The notes under the pieces are model-generated. The model saw only the letters and a list, made by a program, of their open reading frames with translations, had not been told where the DNA came from and ran no database searches. From assembly GCF_024172185.1 (NCBI RefSeq), contig NZ_JAMZEC010000001.1, positions 3,658,001-3,722,000 on the forward strand: a DNA stretch of 64,000 nt. The letters are read 5' to 3'. Shown piece by piece: positions 8,605-16,292 of the stretch. The translations under genes were made by a program, and so were the position numbers. Position 1 is the first letter of the stretch. Each line of letters opens with the position of its first letter. Source of the DNA: Nonomuraea roseoviolacea subsp. carminata (GTDB taxonomy: Bacteria > Actinomycetota > Actinomycetes > Streptosporangiales > Streptosporangiaceae).

Positions 8605-9165
8605 ATGATCCAGGCTGTGTCCCTGCCCGCGTCGGTTCCCTTCAGGTTCGCGCGTGCCGCGGTGTTCGCCGTGGTGTGCGTCAGCCTGGGCTGGGCCGCG
8701 CACGTGTTCGGCGGGGGCAGCGTGGCGCCGGGCGTGCTGGCGGGGGCGCTGGGTGGGGTGTTCGCGGCGGCGTACGCGTTGGCCGGGCGCGAGCGCGGCT
8801 CCCTCGTGGTCCTGCCGGTTCTCGGCGGGGCGCAGGCCGTTCTGCACCTGGTGTTCTCGCTGGCCCACGAGGCTTCGCCGGTCGTCGCGCTGGCGCACGC
8901 CCACGCGGGGCTCGTGCCCGGGCTCGGCATGCTGGTCGCCCACGGGTGGGCGACGCTGCTGACCGGGCTGTGGCTGACCAGGGGCGAGGCGCTGTTCTGG
9001 GCGCTGCTGCGCCGGCTGGCCGTGCGGCTGCTGCTCGTGCGGCTGCCCGCGTTCTGGACGTCGTTCCGTCCCGCCTGTACGGCCCGGCCCACGGTGCTGC
9101 GGCCGGCCGTGCTGCGGTACGCGGTGACCCGGCGTGGGCCGCCGATGGTTGTCGACTTCTTCTGA
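8605..9165 (+). CDS. small integral membrane protein, first gene of copper/peroxidase group
   Basis: 186 aa with about four hydrophobic segments (ARAAVFAVVCVSLGWAAHVF, a Gly/Ala segment at ~40-60, LVVLPVLGGAQAVLHLVFSL and GLGMLVAHGWATLLTGLWL). Several histidines lie within or near the membrane segments (HLVFSLAHEA, LAHAHAG), which could bind metal. I do not recognise a characterised family, though small membrane proteins of this kind often accompany PCu(A)C copper chaperones in actinomycetes. It sits 83 bp upstream of such a gene on the same strand, so a copper-related role is inference from position and His content. Confidence 0.65.
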   Translation: MIQAVSLPASVPFRFARAAVFAVVCVSLGWAAHVFGGGSVAPGVLAGALGGVFAAAYALAGRERGSLVVLPVLGGAQAVLHLVFSLAHEASPVVALAHAHAGLVPGLGMLVAHGWATLLTGLWLTRGEALFWALLRRLAVRLLLVRLPAFWTSFRPACTARPTVLRPAVLRYAVTRRGPPMVVDFF

Positions 9166-9248
9166 CATCTCCCCTCTTGTCGACAACCACACCTGGGACG
9201 TGCCGCGTGTCCGGCGTGCCGGTGCCCGGGTGGAGAAAGGCGTTACCC

Positions 9249-9788
9249 GTGTTCTCTCGTCATGTTCTGGTGCTGGCTGCCGCTCTCGTCACGGTCACCG
9301 CGTGCGGCGCCCAGCAGGCCGAGCAGCCCTCGCAGGCCGTCTCGTCCGCCTCGCCCGCCCAGGCCGGCGCCCCCGCCTCCGGCCGGGCGGGCGTGCTGTC
9401 CATCACCGACCCGTGGGTCAAGACCACGAAGAAGGGGATGACCGCCGCGTTCGGCACCCTGGTCAACCCGACCGACTCCGACATCACGATCGTCTCCGGC
9501 AGCACGCCGCTGTCGTCGCGGGTGGAGCTGCACGAGGTCGTGGACTCCGGCGGCAAGATGATCATGCGGCCGAAGGAGGGCGGCATCGTGGTGCCCGCGC
9601 GCGGCACCCACGAGCTGCGGCCCGGCGGCGACCACATCATGCTCATGGACGTCACCGAGGAGGTGAAGCCGGGGGTCCGGGTGCCGTTCACGCTGACGGT
9701 GAAGGGCGGCTCGCCGCTGGAGTTCACCGCGGTCGGCAAGGACTTCGCGGGCGGCCGGGAGGACTACCAGCCGGGAATGAAGCACTGA
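9249..9788 (+). CDS. PCu(A)C-type copper chaperone lipoprotein
   Basis: 179 aa from a GTG preceded by GGAGAAAGG. Residues 1-18 are a lipoprotein signal with lipobox VTAC, so the mature protein is anchored outside the membrane by a lipid-modified cysteine. A Ser/Ala/Pro linker is followed by a PCu(A)C (DUF461) beta domain. The copper motif is visible: His in VELHEVV, then Met residues in GKMIM, and a final HIMLM in GGDHIMLMDV. Family members carry Cu(I) to cytochrome oxidase or other cuproenzymes. The stop overlaps the DyP gene start as TGATG, so the two products are probably made together. Confidence 0.9.
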   Translation: MFSRHVLVLAAALVTVTACGAQQAEQPSQAVSSASPAQAGAPASGRAGVLSITDPWVKTTKKGMTAAFGTLVNPTDSDITIVSGSTPLSSRVELHEVVDSGGKMIMRPKEGGIVVPARGTHELRPGGDHIMLMDVTEEVKPGVRVPFTLTVKGGSPLEFTAVGKDFAGGREDYQPGMKH

Positions 9789-10984
9789 TGGGCGCCGCGA
9801 TCAGCCGCCGGAGCCTGTTGGCGGGGGGCGCGGCGCTGCCCGTGGCGGCGGCCGTCCCCGGGCGGCAGGCCGTCGCCGACGCCGTCGCGGGGCAGGCCGC
9901 CACCGGAAAGGTCGCCGCGGCGGCCGGGACGGGTGACGCGGTCGAGCCGTTCCACGGCCCGCACCAGGCCGGCATCGCGACGGTGCCGCAGGCCCACGCC
10001 GTCTTCCTCGGCCTGGACCTGCTGCCGGGCACCGGCAAGGAGGCCGTCGTCCGGCTGATGCAGCTCCTCACCGACGACGCCCGGCGCCTCACCCAGGGAC
10101 GTCCGGCGCTCGCCGACACCGAGCCCGAGCTGGCGGTCTCGCCCGCCCGGCTGACCGTCACCTTCGGGTTCGGGCCGGGGCTGTTCGCGGCGGCGGGCGT
10201 GACCTCGCCGGTACGGGCCCTGCCCGCGTTCGAGACGGACCGGCTGCAGGACCGGTGGAGCGGCGGCGACCTGCTCGTCCAGCTCTGCGCCGACGACCCG
10301 ATGACCGTGGCGCACGCGCTGCGCATGGTCGTCAAGGACGCGCGGGCGTTCGCCAAGGTGCGCTGGAGCCAGCGCGGCTTCCGGCGCGCCGCCGGCACGC
10401 AGGCGCCCGGCACGACGCAGCGCAACCTCATGGGCCAGCTCGACGGCACGGTCAACCCCTCGAACCTCGACCGTTCCGTGTGGCTGAGCGACGGGCCCGA
10501 GGGGATGCGGGGCGGCACGACGATGGTGCTGCGCCGGATCCGGATGAAGCTGGAGCAGTGGGACGCGGCGGACCGGTCGGCGCGGGAGTTCACGATCGGC
10601 CGGCGCCTGGACACGGGCGCCCCGCTCACGGGCCGGAACGAGCATGATGAGCCGGACCTCAACCGTCTCAACCAGCTCGGCTTCCCCGTCATCGCGGAGT
10701 TCGCGCACATCAGGCGGGCCCGGGCCGCGGACGTGGGGCAGCGCATCCTGCGGCGGCCGTACAACTACGACGAGCCGGTGGGGGCCGACGGGACCGCGGA
10801 CTCGGGGCTGATCTTCGTGTCCTACCAGGCCGACATCGACCGGCAGTTCGTGCCCGTGCAGCGGCGGCTGGCCGAGGGCGACCTGCTGAACGAGTGGATC
10901 ACGCCGATCGGCTCGGCGGTCTTCGCGATCCCGCCCGGGTGCGCGCCGGAGGGCTGGATCGGCGACCGCCTCCTGACGGCCTGA
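9788..10984 (+). CDS. efeB: Tat-exported Dyp-type haem peroxidase (EfeB/TfeB-like)
   Basis: 398 aa. The N-terminus AAISRRSLLAGGAALPVAAA is a twin-arginine signal, so folded haem protein is exported. The DyP signature GxxDG appears as GQLDGT at residues 216-221. A proximal-ligand region with FAHIRRA lies near residue 306, and the distal arginine is in MVLRRIRMKLEQW. The C-terminal GLIFVSYQADIDRQFVPVQ is typical of the family. EfeB enzymes oxidise porphyrinogens or dyes and help acquire iron; no EfeU/EfeO partner is here. Instead it is coupled to a copper chaperone, so the gene may work in extracellular metal or oxidative chemistry. The symbol rests on homology only. Confidence 0.88.
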   Translation: MGAAISRRSLLAGGAALPVAAAVPGRQAVADAVAGQAATGKVAAAAGTGDAVEPFHGPHQAGIATVPQAHAVFLGLDLLPGTGKEAVVRLMQLLTDDARRLTQGRPALADTEPELAVSPARLTVTFGFGPGLFAAAGVTSPVRALPAFETDRLQDRWSGGDLLVQLCADDPMTVAHALRMVVKDARAFAKVRWSQRGFRRAAGTQAPGTTQRNLMGQLDGTVNPSNLDRSVWLSDGPEGMRGGTTMVLRRIRMKLEQWDAADRSAREFTIGRRLDTGAPLTGRNEHDEPDLNRLNQLGFPVIAEFAHIRRARAADVGQRILRRPYNYDEPVGADGTADSGLIFVSYQADIDRQFVPVQRRLAEGDLLNEWITPIGSAVFAIPPGCAPEGWIGDRLLTA

Positions 10985-11033
10985 TCCTGGGGCGACCCGG
11001 TGTGGGGGACGGGTGGCCGGGCAGGGGTGCGGC

Positions 11034-11813
11034 ATGTCGTCCGGATCTCTGTCGGAACGTGCCGCCTCCGTCGTCGCCCGGCTCGTCGCCGCGCTGCGGC
11101 GGGGCCGGGCCCTGCATCGCGACGGCCTGACCGTCGCCGCCACGCTCGTGCTGGAGAGGGGCCCGGCTCCGGGGCTGCCGGCGCTCGCGGAGCCGGGGTC
11201 ATACGAGGTGGTGGCCCGCCTGTCCAGGGGCGGGTCGCTGCCCGGCCCGCTGCCCGACGTGCTGGGACTGGCGGTGCGGGTGCCCGGTGGGGGGCCGGCG
11301 CACGGCGACGTGGACCTGCTGCTGTCGACATGCGTCCCGGGCGTGCCGTGGCTGCCGGGGCCTCGGTGGGACTTCACCGCCGGGCCGTACTCCAGTCTGG
11401 CCTCGTACCGGCACGGGTCGATGCCGGTCCGGCTCTTCGCGTACCCGGAGAAGTTCGCGTACCCGGAGCAGGACGCTTACCCGGAGCAGGACGCGGGGAC
11501 CGGTGGCGTGCCGGCGCGGATCGACGCGCTGCGGCGGGCGCTGGAGCGGGGCCCGCTGGTGTTCCGCCTGCTCGCCGCGCCGGCGGGCCGGCGGCCGGTG
11601 CGGATCGCGACGCTCCGGGTGCGCGCGCCGCTGCCCGGCGCGGACGTCTCCTTCGACCCCGTGCTCAACAGCCACCCGGCCCTGCGCCCGGCGGGCCGGC
11701 TGGCGCGCCTGCGCCGGGGCGCCTACCGGGGGTCCCGGAGGGGCCGCGGCGAGCCGGACGAGGCGGTCGTACCACCTCACCCCGCCCGGGCCGCAGGACG
11801 CTCGGTCAGGTGA
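11034..11813 (+). CDS. catalase-superfamily-like protein of unknown function
   Basis: About 259 aa from the ATG at 11034 (AGGGGTG just upstream); a GTG at 11013 is an alternative. The segment LHRDGLTVAATLVLERG, VARLSRGGSLPG and LPDVLGLAVRVPG resembles the start of the catalase core, where a conserved R-x-S and a DxxGxAxR motif bind haem and NADPH. The rest is shorter than a true catalase (usually ~480 aa) and I cannot identify the haem-ligand tyrosine with confidence. Such proteins are often annotated vaguely as phosphodiesterases in actinomycetes. An Ala-Tyr-Pro-Glu repeat sits at 11436-11495. The 3' end overlaps the convergent VOC gene by 8 bp. Confidence 0.55.
   Translation: MSSGSLSERAASVVARLVAALRRGRALHRDGLTVAATLVLERGPAPGLPALAEPGSYEVVARLSRGGSLPGPLPDVLGLAVRVPGGGPAHGDVDLLLSTCVPGVPWLPGPRWDFTAGPYSSLASYRHGSMPVRLFAYPEKFAYPEQDAYPEQDAGTGGVPARIDALRRALERGPLVFRLLAAPAGRRPVRIATLRVRAPLPGADVSFDPVLNSHPALRPAGRLARLRRGAYRGSRRGRGEPDEAVVPPHPARAAGRSVR
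11436..11495 (+). repeat. in-frame repeat encoding (F/D)AYPE units
   Basis: Three adjacent units of 18-21 bp sharing tacccggag encode FAYPEK, FAYPEQD and AYPEQD. The high nucleotide identity suggests a young expansion inside a surface loop of the catalase-like protein. Confidence 0.7.
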
Positions 11814-12279
11814 GTTCGCGCTCGCGGCGCTCGGCGCTCTCGCGGGCGTCGTCCACGGTGAGCCCGTCCGGGCCCGGCTCGGTGTGGTGGCTCGTCGTGT
11901 AGAAGCGCACCTCGTGGCCGTCCGGGTCGTGCAGTTCGGGGAGGATCCAGCCGATCGTGGCGAAGTGGACGCCGGCGTGGGTCTCGCCCAGCGCGACGAG
12001 CCGCTCGGCGAGGTCGTCGATCTCCTCCTTGCCGGGCACGCCGATGGCGAAGTAGTCGAACCCCGCGGCGGCCTCGGCCCGCGCCGGGTCGAGGCGCAGG
12101 GCCAGCATGGGGCCGCCGTTGGGGTGCCGGAGGGCGCAGCCCATGAGGACGCCCTTCTCACGGAACTCGATCTCCACCTCGTAGCCGAGCCGGGTGTTGT
12201 ACCACGCCAGGGAACGTTCCAGGTCCCTGACGGGGAGCTTGACGTGGTGGATACCGTCGAGCCGTGGAGCGTCCGTCAT
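11806..12279 (-). CDS. VOC (glyoxalase/bleomycin-resistance/dioxygenase) family protein
   Basis: 157 aa. The ATG has AAGGAGG upstream. The first beta-alpha-beta unit begins LDGIHHVKLPVRDLERSLAW with the metal-ligand His, and the C-terminal unit ends LHDPDGHEVRFYTT with the second His/Glu pair of a vicinal oxygen chelate fold. VOC proteins include glyoxalases, ring-cleaving dioxygenases and drug-binding proteins, and the substrate cannot be told from sequence. It is divergent from a TetR regulator across a palindromic operator at 12291-12326 that also covers its own upstream region, so repression by that TetR protein is likely. The 3' end overlaps the convergent catalase-like gene. Confidence 0.85.
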   Translation of the reverse strand: MTDAPRLDGIHHVKLPVRDLERSLAWYNTRLGYEVEIEFREKGVLMGCALRHPNGGPMLALRLDPARAEAAAGFDYFAIGVPGKEEIDDLAERLVALGETHAGVHFATIGWILPELHDPDGHEVRFYTTSHHTEPGPDGLTVDDARESAERRERELT

Positions 12280-12290
12280 GGCGAGCCTCC

Positions 12291-12326
12291 TTGCAGTTGC
12301 ACTGCATTGTTGCAGTTATACTGCAA
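12291..12326. promoter_or_regulatory. two palindromic TetR operators between VOC and TetR genes
   Basis: A perfect palindrome ttgcagt-tat-actgcaa spans 12310-12326, and a near-perfect copy ttgcagt-tgc-actgcat spans 12291-12307, with centres 19 bp apart. The first contains TATACT (12317-12322), a good -10 hexamer only 7 bases before the TetR ATG, so that transcript may be leaderless and the operator would block RNA polymerase directly. The arrangement is typical of self-repressing TetR genes controlling a divergent neighbour. Confidence 0.85.
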
Positions 12327-12329
12327 TGT

Positions 12330-13028
12330 ATGTCGGACCCCGTCAAGCGCGACCTGCGCGCCGCCCGCGTCGCCGAGACCGAGACCAGGATCCTGCGCGC
12401 CGCCGTGGAGCTGTTCCTGGAGAACGGCTACGCCGGCACGACCCTCACCGCGGTCGCCGAGCGGGCCGGGGTCGGCCACCGCACGCTGTACGTCCGCTTC
12501 GGCACCAAGGCCGCGCTGCTCAAGCGCGCCGTGGACGTCGCGTTCGCCGGCGACACCGCGCCGGTCGACGTGCGCGGCAGGCCGTGGTTCACGCTCGCGC
12601 TCACCGCGCCCACCGCCGCCGAGCGGATCCAGGCGCTGGCCGTGGGCGGGCGGCTGATGATGGAGCGGGCCGGCGACATCCTGGCCGTCGCCCTGGAGGC
12701 CGGCGCCGTCGAGCCGGACCTGGCCGCCGCCGCGCAGGCCGCCCGCGAGGCGACCCGCGAGAACATCGGCGCGTTCTGGTCCCGGATGCGCGAGGACGGC
12801 CTCGTCCCGTCCGGCAGCGATCTCGCCTGGCTGACCGACACCACGACGATCCTCGTCCACGCCGAGACGTACCTGCTGTCCAGGAAGATGATCGGCTGGG
12901 ACGCGGACGGCTACGAGCGCTGGCTCGTCACCACGCTCACCCGCCTGCTCGCCGCCACGCGCCCGGATCAGGAGAACGCGTTGCCCGGCAGGCACGACGG
13001 CGGCCGGTCGGAGGTCGGCCAGACGTAG
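12330..13028 (+). CDS. TetR/AcrR-family transcriptional repressor
   Basis: 232 aa from the ATG at 12330. The N-terminal HTH is clear: TRILRAAVELFLENGYAGTT followed by LTAVAERAGVGHRTLYVRFG and TKAALLKRAVD. The C-terminal ligand-binding domain is variable, as usual. The start has no SD, but a -10-like TATACT ends 7 bases upstream, which fits a leaderless mRNA. It lies divergent to the VOC gene with two palindromic operators between them and probably represses both. The 3' 61 bp overlap the end of the convergent MSMEG_6728-like gene, unusually long for a real overlap but both frames look genuine. Confidence 0.85.
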   Translation: MSDPVKRDLRAARVAETETRILRAAVELFLENGYAGTTLTAVAERAGVGHRTLYVRFGTKAALLKRAVDVAFAGDTAPVDVRGRPWFTLALTAPTAAERIQALAVGGRLMMERAGDILAVALEAGAVEPDLAAAAQAAREATRENIGAFWSRMREDGLVPSGSDLAWLTDTTTILVHAETYLLSRKMIGWDADGYERWLVTTLTRLLAATRPDQENALPGRHDGGRSEVGQT

Positions 13029-13462
13029 GGCAGGTCGTCCGGCTCGGCCCCGAAGAGCGGCGCGTAGAAGGCCGGGTCCTTGCGCAGCAGGGCCGAGCGG
13101 TGGCTGAGGTGCAGGGCGGCGTCGCCGAGCCACGGCGGCAGCTCGCCCTCCGCCGCCAGGTCCGGCTGGGCGCGGACCGTGCGGTGGCCGCAGTGCTCGG
13201 CCACCTCGCGGCTGATCGTGCCGGCGCAGGTGTCCTGGAGCCCGGCCGCGCACCACCGGCGGCACACCTCCAGGCCGTACCGGGCCAGCGCCTCCTCGTA
13301 GCCGGCCCACATGCGCACCGCCGGGTGGTGCCGCCAGCCGTAGCCGGGGACGGTGAGGGCGCGCATGACCTGCAGCGCCTCCACCCGCTGCTTGCCGAGG
13401 CGCCGGAGATCCAGCACCTCGGCACAGCGCGCGAAGTCGGGATAGGGGAGGAACGTCTGCAC
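12968..13462 (-). CDS. MSMEG_6728-family protein, pyrimidine-dimer glycosylase-like
   Basis: 164 aa beginning MQTFLPYPDFARCAEVLD, then RRLGKQRVEALQVMRAL and YGWRHHPAVRMWAGYEEAL. These match the actinobacterial family annotated as MSMEG_6728, distantly related to T4 endonuclease V-type pyrimidine dimer DNA glycosylases (MQTFLPxxDF with downstream LGKQRxE and HPxxxMW). The C-terminus carries HLSHRSALLRKDPAFYAPLF and a YVWP motif. A role in DNA repair is plausible from family only. It follows the DUF5682 gene by 28 bp on the same strand and might share its transcript. Confidence 0.75.
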   Translation of the reverse strand: MQTFLPYPDFARCAEVLDLRRLGKQRVEALQVMRALTVPGYGWRHHPAVRMWAGYEEALARYGLEVCRRWCAAGLQDTCAGTISREVAEHCGHRTVRAQPDLAAEGELPPWLGDAALHLSHRSALLRKDPAFYAPLFGAEPDDLPYVWPTSDRPPSCLPGNAFS

Positions 13463-13490
13463 AGGTCACCCCTCCTCTCTCCCGGCATTC

Positions 13491-16292
13491 CTACCCCGTG
13501 GGCGCCACCAGAGCGGCGACCGCGAGCGCCGTCTCCGGATGACGGGCCAGCAGCGCGACGGCCTCCGCGTACGCGGGCGGCTCGTCCGCCTGCCAGCCGC
13601 CCGCGCAGCCGAGGAGCGCGGCAACGGCGTCACAGGTGTCCGGGTGGGCGCGCAGCAGCTCCGCCACCGGCCCGCTCGCCGCGGCCCCCGGGCCGCCCGC
13701 CGCCGCGGGCGCGGCGGCGCGCCGCTCCCAGGGCGGCACCCAGGCGTCCAGTTCCACCAGCCCGGCCGGGAACGTGCGGCCCGCCTCCCGCACCAGCACC
13801 GGGACGAGCTCGCGCGCCTGGTCCCGCAACGTCGTGATCAGCTTGGGCAGCCAGGGCAGCAGCACCGCGTCCGGCAGCCGGCCGAACGCCTTGGAGATCA
13901 CCTCCACCACGAACGGCGTGAGCGCCGGCACCGACTCCAGCGCCTGGACGAACCCGCTGATGTAGAGCGGGAACGACGGCACCACGAGCGGGTTGGCCAG
14001 CAGCTCGTCGCACCGCTCCCGCAGCGCGGCGAGCGGCAGCAGCCCGAGCTGCGACTGCGCCGCCCACAGCAGCGCCACCTTGGCCGGCGCCTGCGGATGC
14101 GACTGCTGGACGGCCAGTTCGAGCTGGGCCCGGTCGCAGCCGAGCGACAGCGCCAGCCCCTCCATCGAGAACAGGAAGCCCAGCATGGCGCCCACCTGCC
14201 GGACCCCGGTGTCCTCGGCCACGAACGCCGTGGGCAGCAGCGTGCAGTAGTGCGCGTAGCCGGTGGTGACGAACGCCTCGCACCAGGCCGGCAGCTCCGG
14301 CTCGGCCGCCCGGAAGTGGGCCAGCAGCCGGCGCATGCGGCGCAGCACCTCGGGCGCGTCGTCCACGGTGCGCTCGGCCGACAGCAGCTCGACGGCCCGC
14401 GCGCCCAGCTCGTCGGTGAACCGCCGGCTGCCGAGGAACACGATCGAGTCCTCGACCGCCTCCAGCGCGGTCGCGGCCGTGGCCCGCGGGTGCCAGACCG
14501 CGCGGCGCAGCCGCCGCTCCAGCACCTGCTCGACCGTGACGCCCTCGTAGCCCAGCTCGATGAGCGAGCGCTGGTGCTGCCCGAGGGACAGGTCCCAGCT
14601 CTCCTGGATGGACCGCTCGCCGAGCCGCCGCGTGCCCATGATGGGGCGCACCGCGCCGTCGGGCAGCAGGTAGCGCAGCATCCACAGCAGGTGGGAGCAG
14701 GGCGCGAGATGGGGGTCGGCGTCCAGGTTCATCAGCGCCCGCTGGACCGTGCGCTTGTGCAGGTCGAGCCCGAGCGGCTCCAGCCGGTCGTAGACGTCGC
14801 GGGCCAGCGGCGGCATCGACGCGTAGCCGACCTGGCCGATCCGGTCGCCGCCGAGCAGGATCTCGCACAGGTGCCGGACGTCGCGCCGGCCGGGCACCAC
14901 GTCCTTCTCGATGCAGGTGACCGCCGCGTCCTGGAAGTCGTACGGCGTCGGCCGGGCGCGGTCGCGCATGCCCGCGAGCAGGATCGACGTCTCGTACACG
15001 GCGATGGCGTCGGCGGTGCTCGACAGGTAGCCGTTGCGGCGGGCCAGCCGGACCAGGTCGACGCACCAGCCGAGCAGCTCGTCCTCGTCGAGACCGCCCA
15101 GCTCGGGCGGCTTCGACAGGAACCCGCTGAGCCGGTCCGCCACCGGGCCCGGCGCCGCGAGCCCCGGACCCGCCGCCTTCTTCGGCTTCGCCTTGGACTG
15201 CTGCCCCTCCAGCCGGTACGGCCTGGCGCCACCGCGCGAGACGGCCTTGGCCCAGGTCGCCGCCGCGATCGACACCGAGCCCGAGGCCAGGCCGAACTGC
15301 GCCTCGATGGCCGAGTGACTCGACGGGATGAGCCCGTACAGCCAGCGCGTGCCCGTGCGCGGCGTGACGGCGTAGGTGTCGGAGCCCGCGAGCCCGAACT
15401 CCTCGACGCGGCTGGCCGCGTGGAAGGCGCCGCACACGTACATGCAGCGCCCCGGGTCGGCGCCGGAGGTGGACAGGTGCTCGCGGATGCGCGTCCACAT
15501 GTGGCGCTCGCGCTCCTCGTCCCGCGCGAGCCGGTCGCCCCGCTCCGGCGCCAGCCGCCTGAACAGGCTGCCGATCAGCACCATCACCTGCCGGTAGGTG
15601 TCGTGGTCGGCGTCGAGGAGGGGTCGTTCGACGTACTGGTCCCACCACTCGGACCAGTGGCGCACCTTGCCGTGGTGCAGCAGATGCGCCTCCAGCTCGG
15701 CGAAGCGGGGGCGCAGGTCGCCGATCTCGATGCCCACGGCGTCGCCGTGCAGCGCCGCGTCCTCACCGTGCTCGGAATCGGCCTGGATGACAGGCTGCTC
15801 ATCCTTGTCCAGCCACTGGAAGACGTGGTCGGCCGAGCGGTCCACCAGGACCAGCTCGACGCCGGGCGTCTCCAGCGCGTACGCGATGACCTGGTACTCG
15901 GCCGACGCCTCCGTGATGGGCGCGACCACGCTGAGCGGCCCGGAGCCAGCAGGGAAGCCGTCGAGCTCCGTCGCGAACGCCTGCAACGCCACCGGCAGGC
16001 GGCAGTTGCGCAGCTCGTCCAGCAGCGGGCGCAGGTCCTCGCACAGCTCCAGGTAGACGACCTCGGGCCGCTTCTCCCGCAGCCGCCGCGCCATCGCCAG
16101 CGCCGAGGCCGGCGAGTGATGGCACACCGGGAAGATCTCCAGCTGCTCGCGCAGCGCCCGGTCGACGTCGTCCACCAGGCCCGCGAGGATCTCCGACAGG
16201 GAGGCCGGGGCGCCGGCGAAGGCCGCGGCGGCGTCCAGCAACTGCTCGCGCAGGGCTGCGAACGGGCCCTCGACGGCCCCGGGCGAGCTCAT
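13491..16292 (-). CDS. DUF5682 family protein, last gene of the VWA-MoxR operon
   Basis: 933 aa; the ATG forms an ATGA overlap with the MoxR gene stop. The N-terminal ~300 residues contain FPVCHHSPASALAMARRL, VVYLELCEDLRPLLDEL and later CMYVCGAFHAASRVEEFG. The order His-His, Glu-x2-Asp and Gly-Ala-x-His recalls TraB/TIKI and EreA/ChaN-type metal-dependent enzymes; that similarity is my inference. The remaining ~600 residues are helical and rich in Leu/Ala/Glu with no motif I recognise. Proteins with this DUF are found next to AAA+ and VWA genes, which is exactly the context here. It may be the effector or enzyme controlled by the ATPase-VWA pair. Confidence 0.75.
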   Translation of the reverse strand: MSSPGAVEGPFAALREQLLDAAAAFAGAPASLSEILAGLVDDVDRALREQLEIFPVCHHSPASALAMARRLREKRPEVVYLELCEDLRPLLDELRNCRLPVALQAFATELDGFPAGSGPLSVVAPITEASAEYQVIAYALETPGVELVLVDRSADHVFQWLDKDEQPVIQADSEHGEDAALHGDAVGIEIGDLRPRFAELEAHLLHHGKVRHWSEWWDQYVERPLLDADHDTYRQVMVLIGSLFRRLAPERGDRLARDEERERHMWTRIREHLSTSGADPGRCMYVCGAFHAASRVEEFGLAGSDTYAVTPRTGTRWLYGLIPSSHSAIEAQFGLASGSVSIAAATWAKAVSRGGARPYRLEGQQSKAKPKKAAGPGLAAPGPVADRLSGFLSKPPELGGLDEDELLGWCVDLVRLARRNGYLSSTADAIAVYETSILLAGMRDRARPTPYDFQDAAVTCIEKDVVPGRRDVRHLCEILLGGDRIGQVGYASMPPLARDVYDRLEPLGLDLHKRTVQRALMNLDADPHLAPCSHLLWMLRYLLPDGAVRPIMGTRRLGERSIQESWDLSLGQHQRSLIELGYEGVTVEQVLERRLRRAVWHPRATAATALEAVEDSIVFLGSRRFTDELGARAVELLSAERTVDDAPEVLRRMRRLLAHFRAAEPELPAWCEAFVTTGYAHYCTLLPTAFVAEDTGVRQVGAMLGFLFSMEGLALSLGCDRAQLELAVQQSHPQAPAKVALLWAAQSQLGLLPLAALRERCDELLANPLVVPSFPLYISGFVQALESVPALTPFVVEVISKAFGRLPDAVLLPWLPKLITTLRDQARELVPVLVREAGRTFPAGLVELDAWVPPWERRAAAPAAAGGPGAAASGPVAELLRAHPDTCDAVAALLGCAGGWQADEPPAYAEAVALLARHPETALAVAALVAPTG

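Noticed and set aside
8390..8608. Short plus-strand frame in the spacer upstream of the copper group
   Set aside because: No SD, atypical composition and overlap with the AT-rich promoter region; treated as noncoding.
9134..10984. 616-codon frame reading into the DyP gene
   Set aside because: The upstream part is a shadow of the copper chaperone; the real start at 9788 gives a twin-arginine signal.
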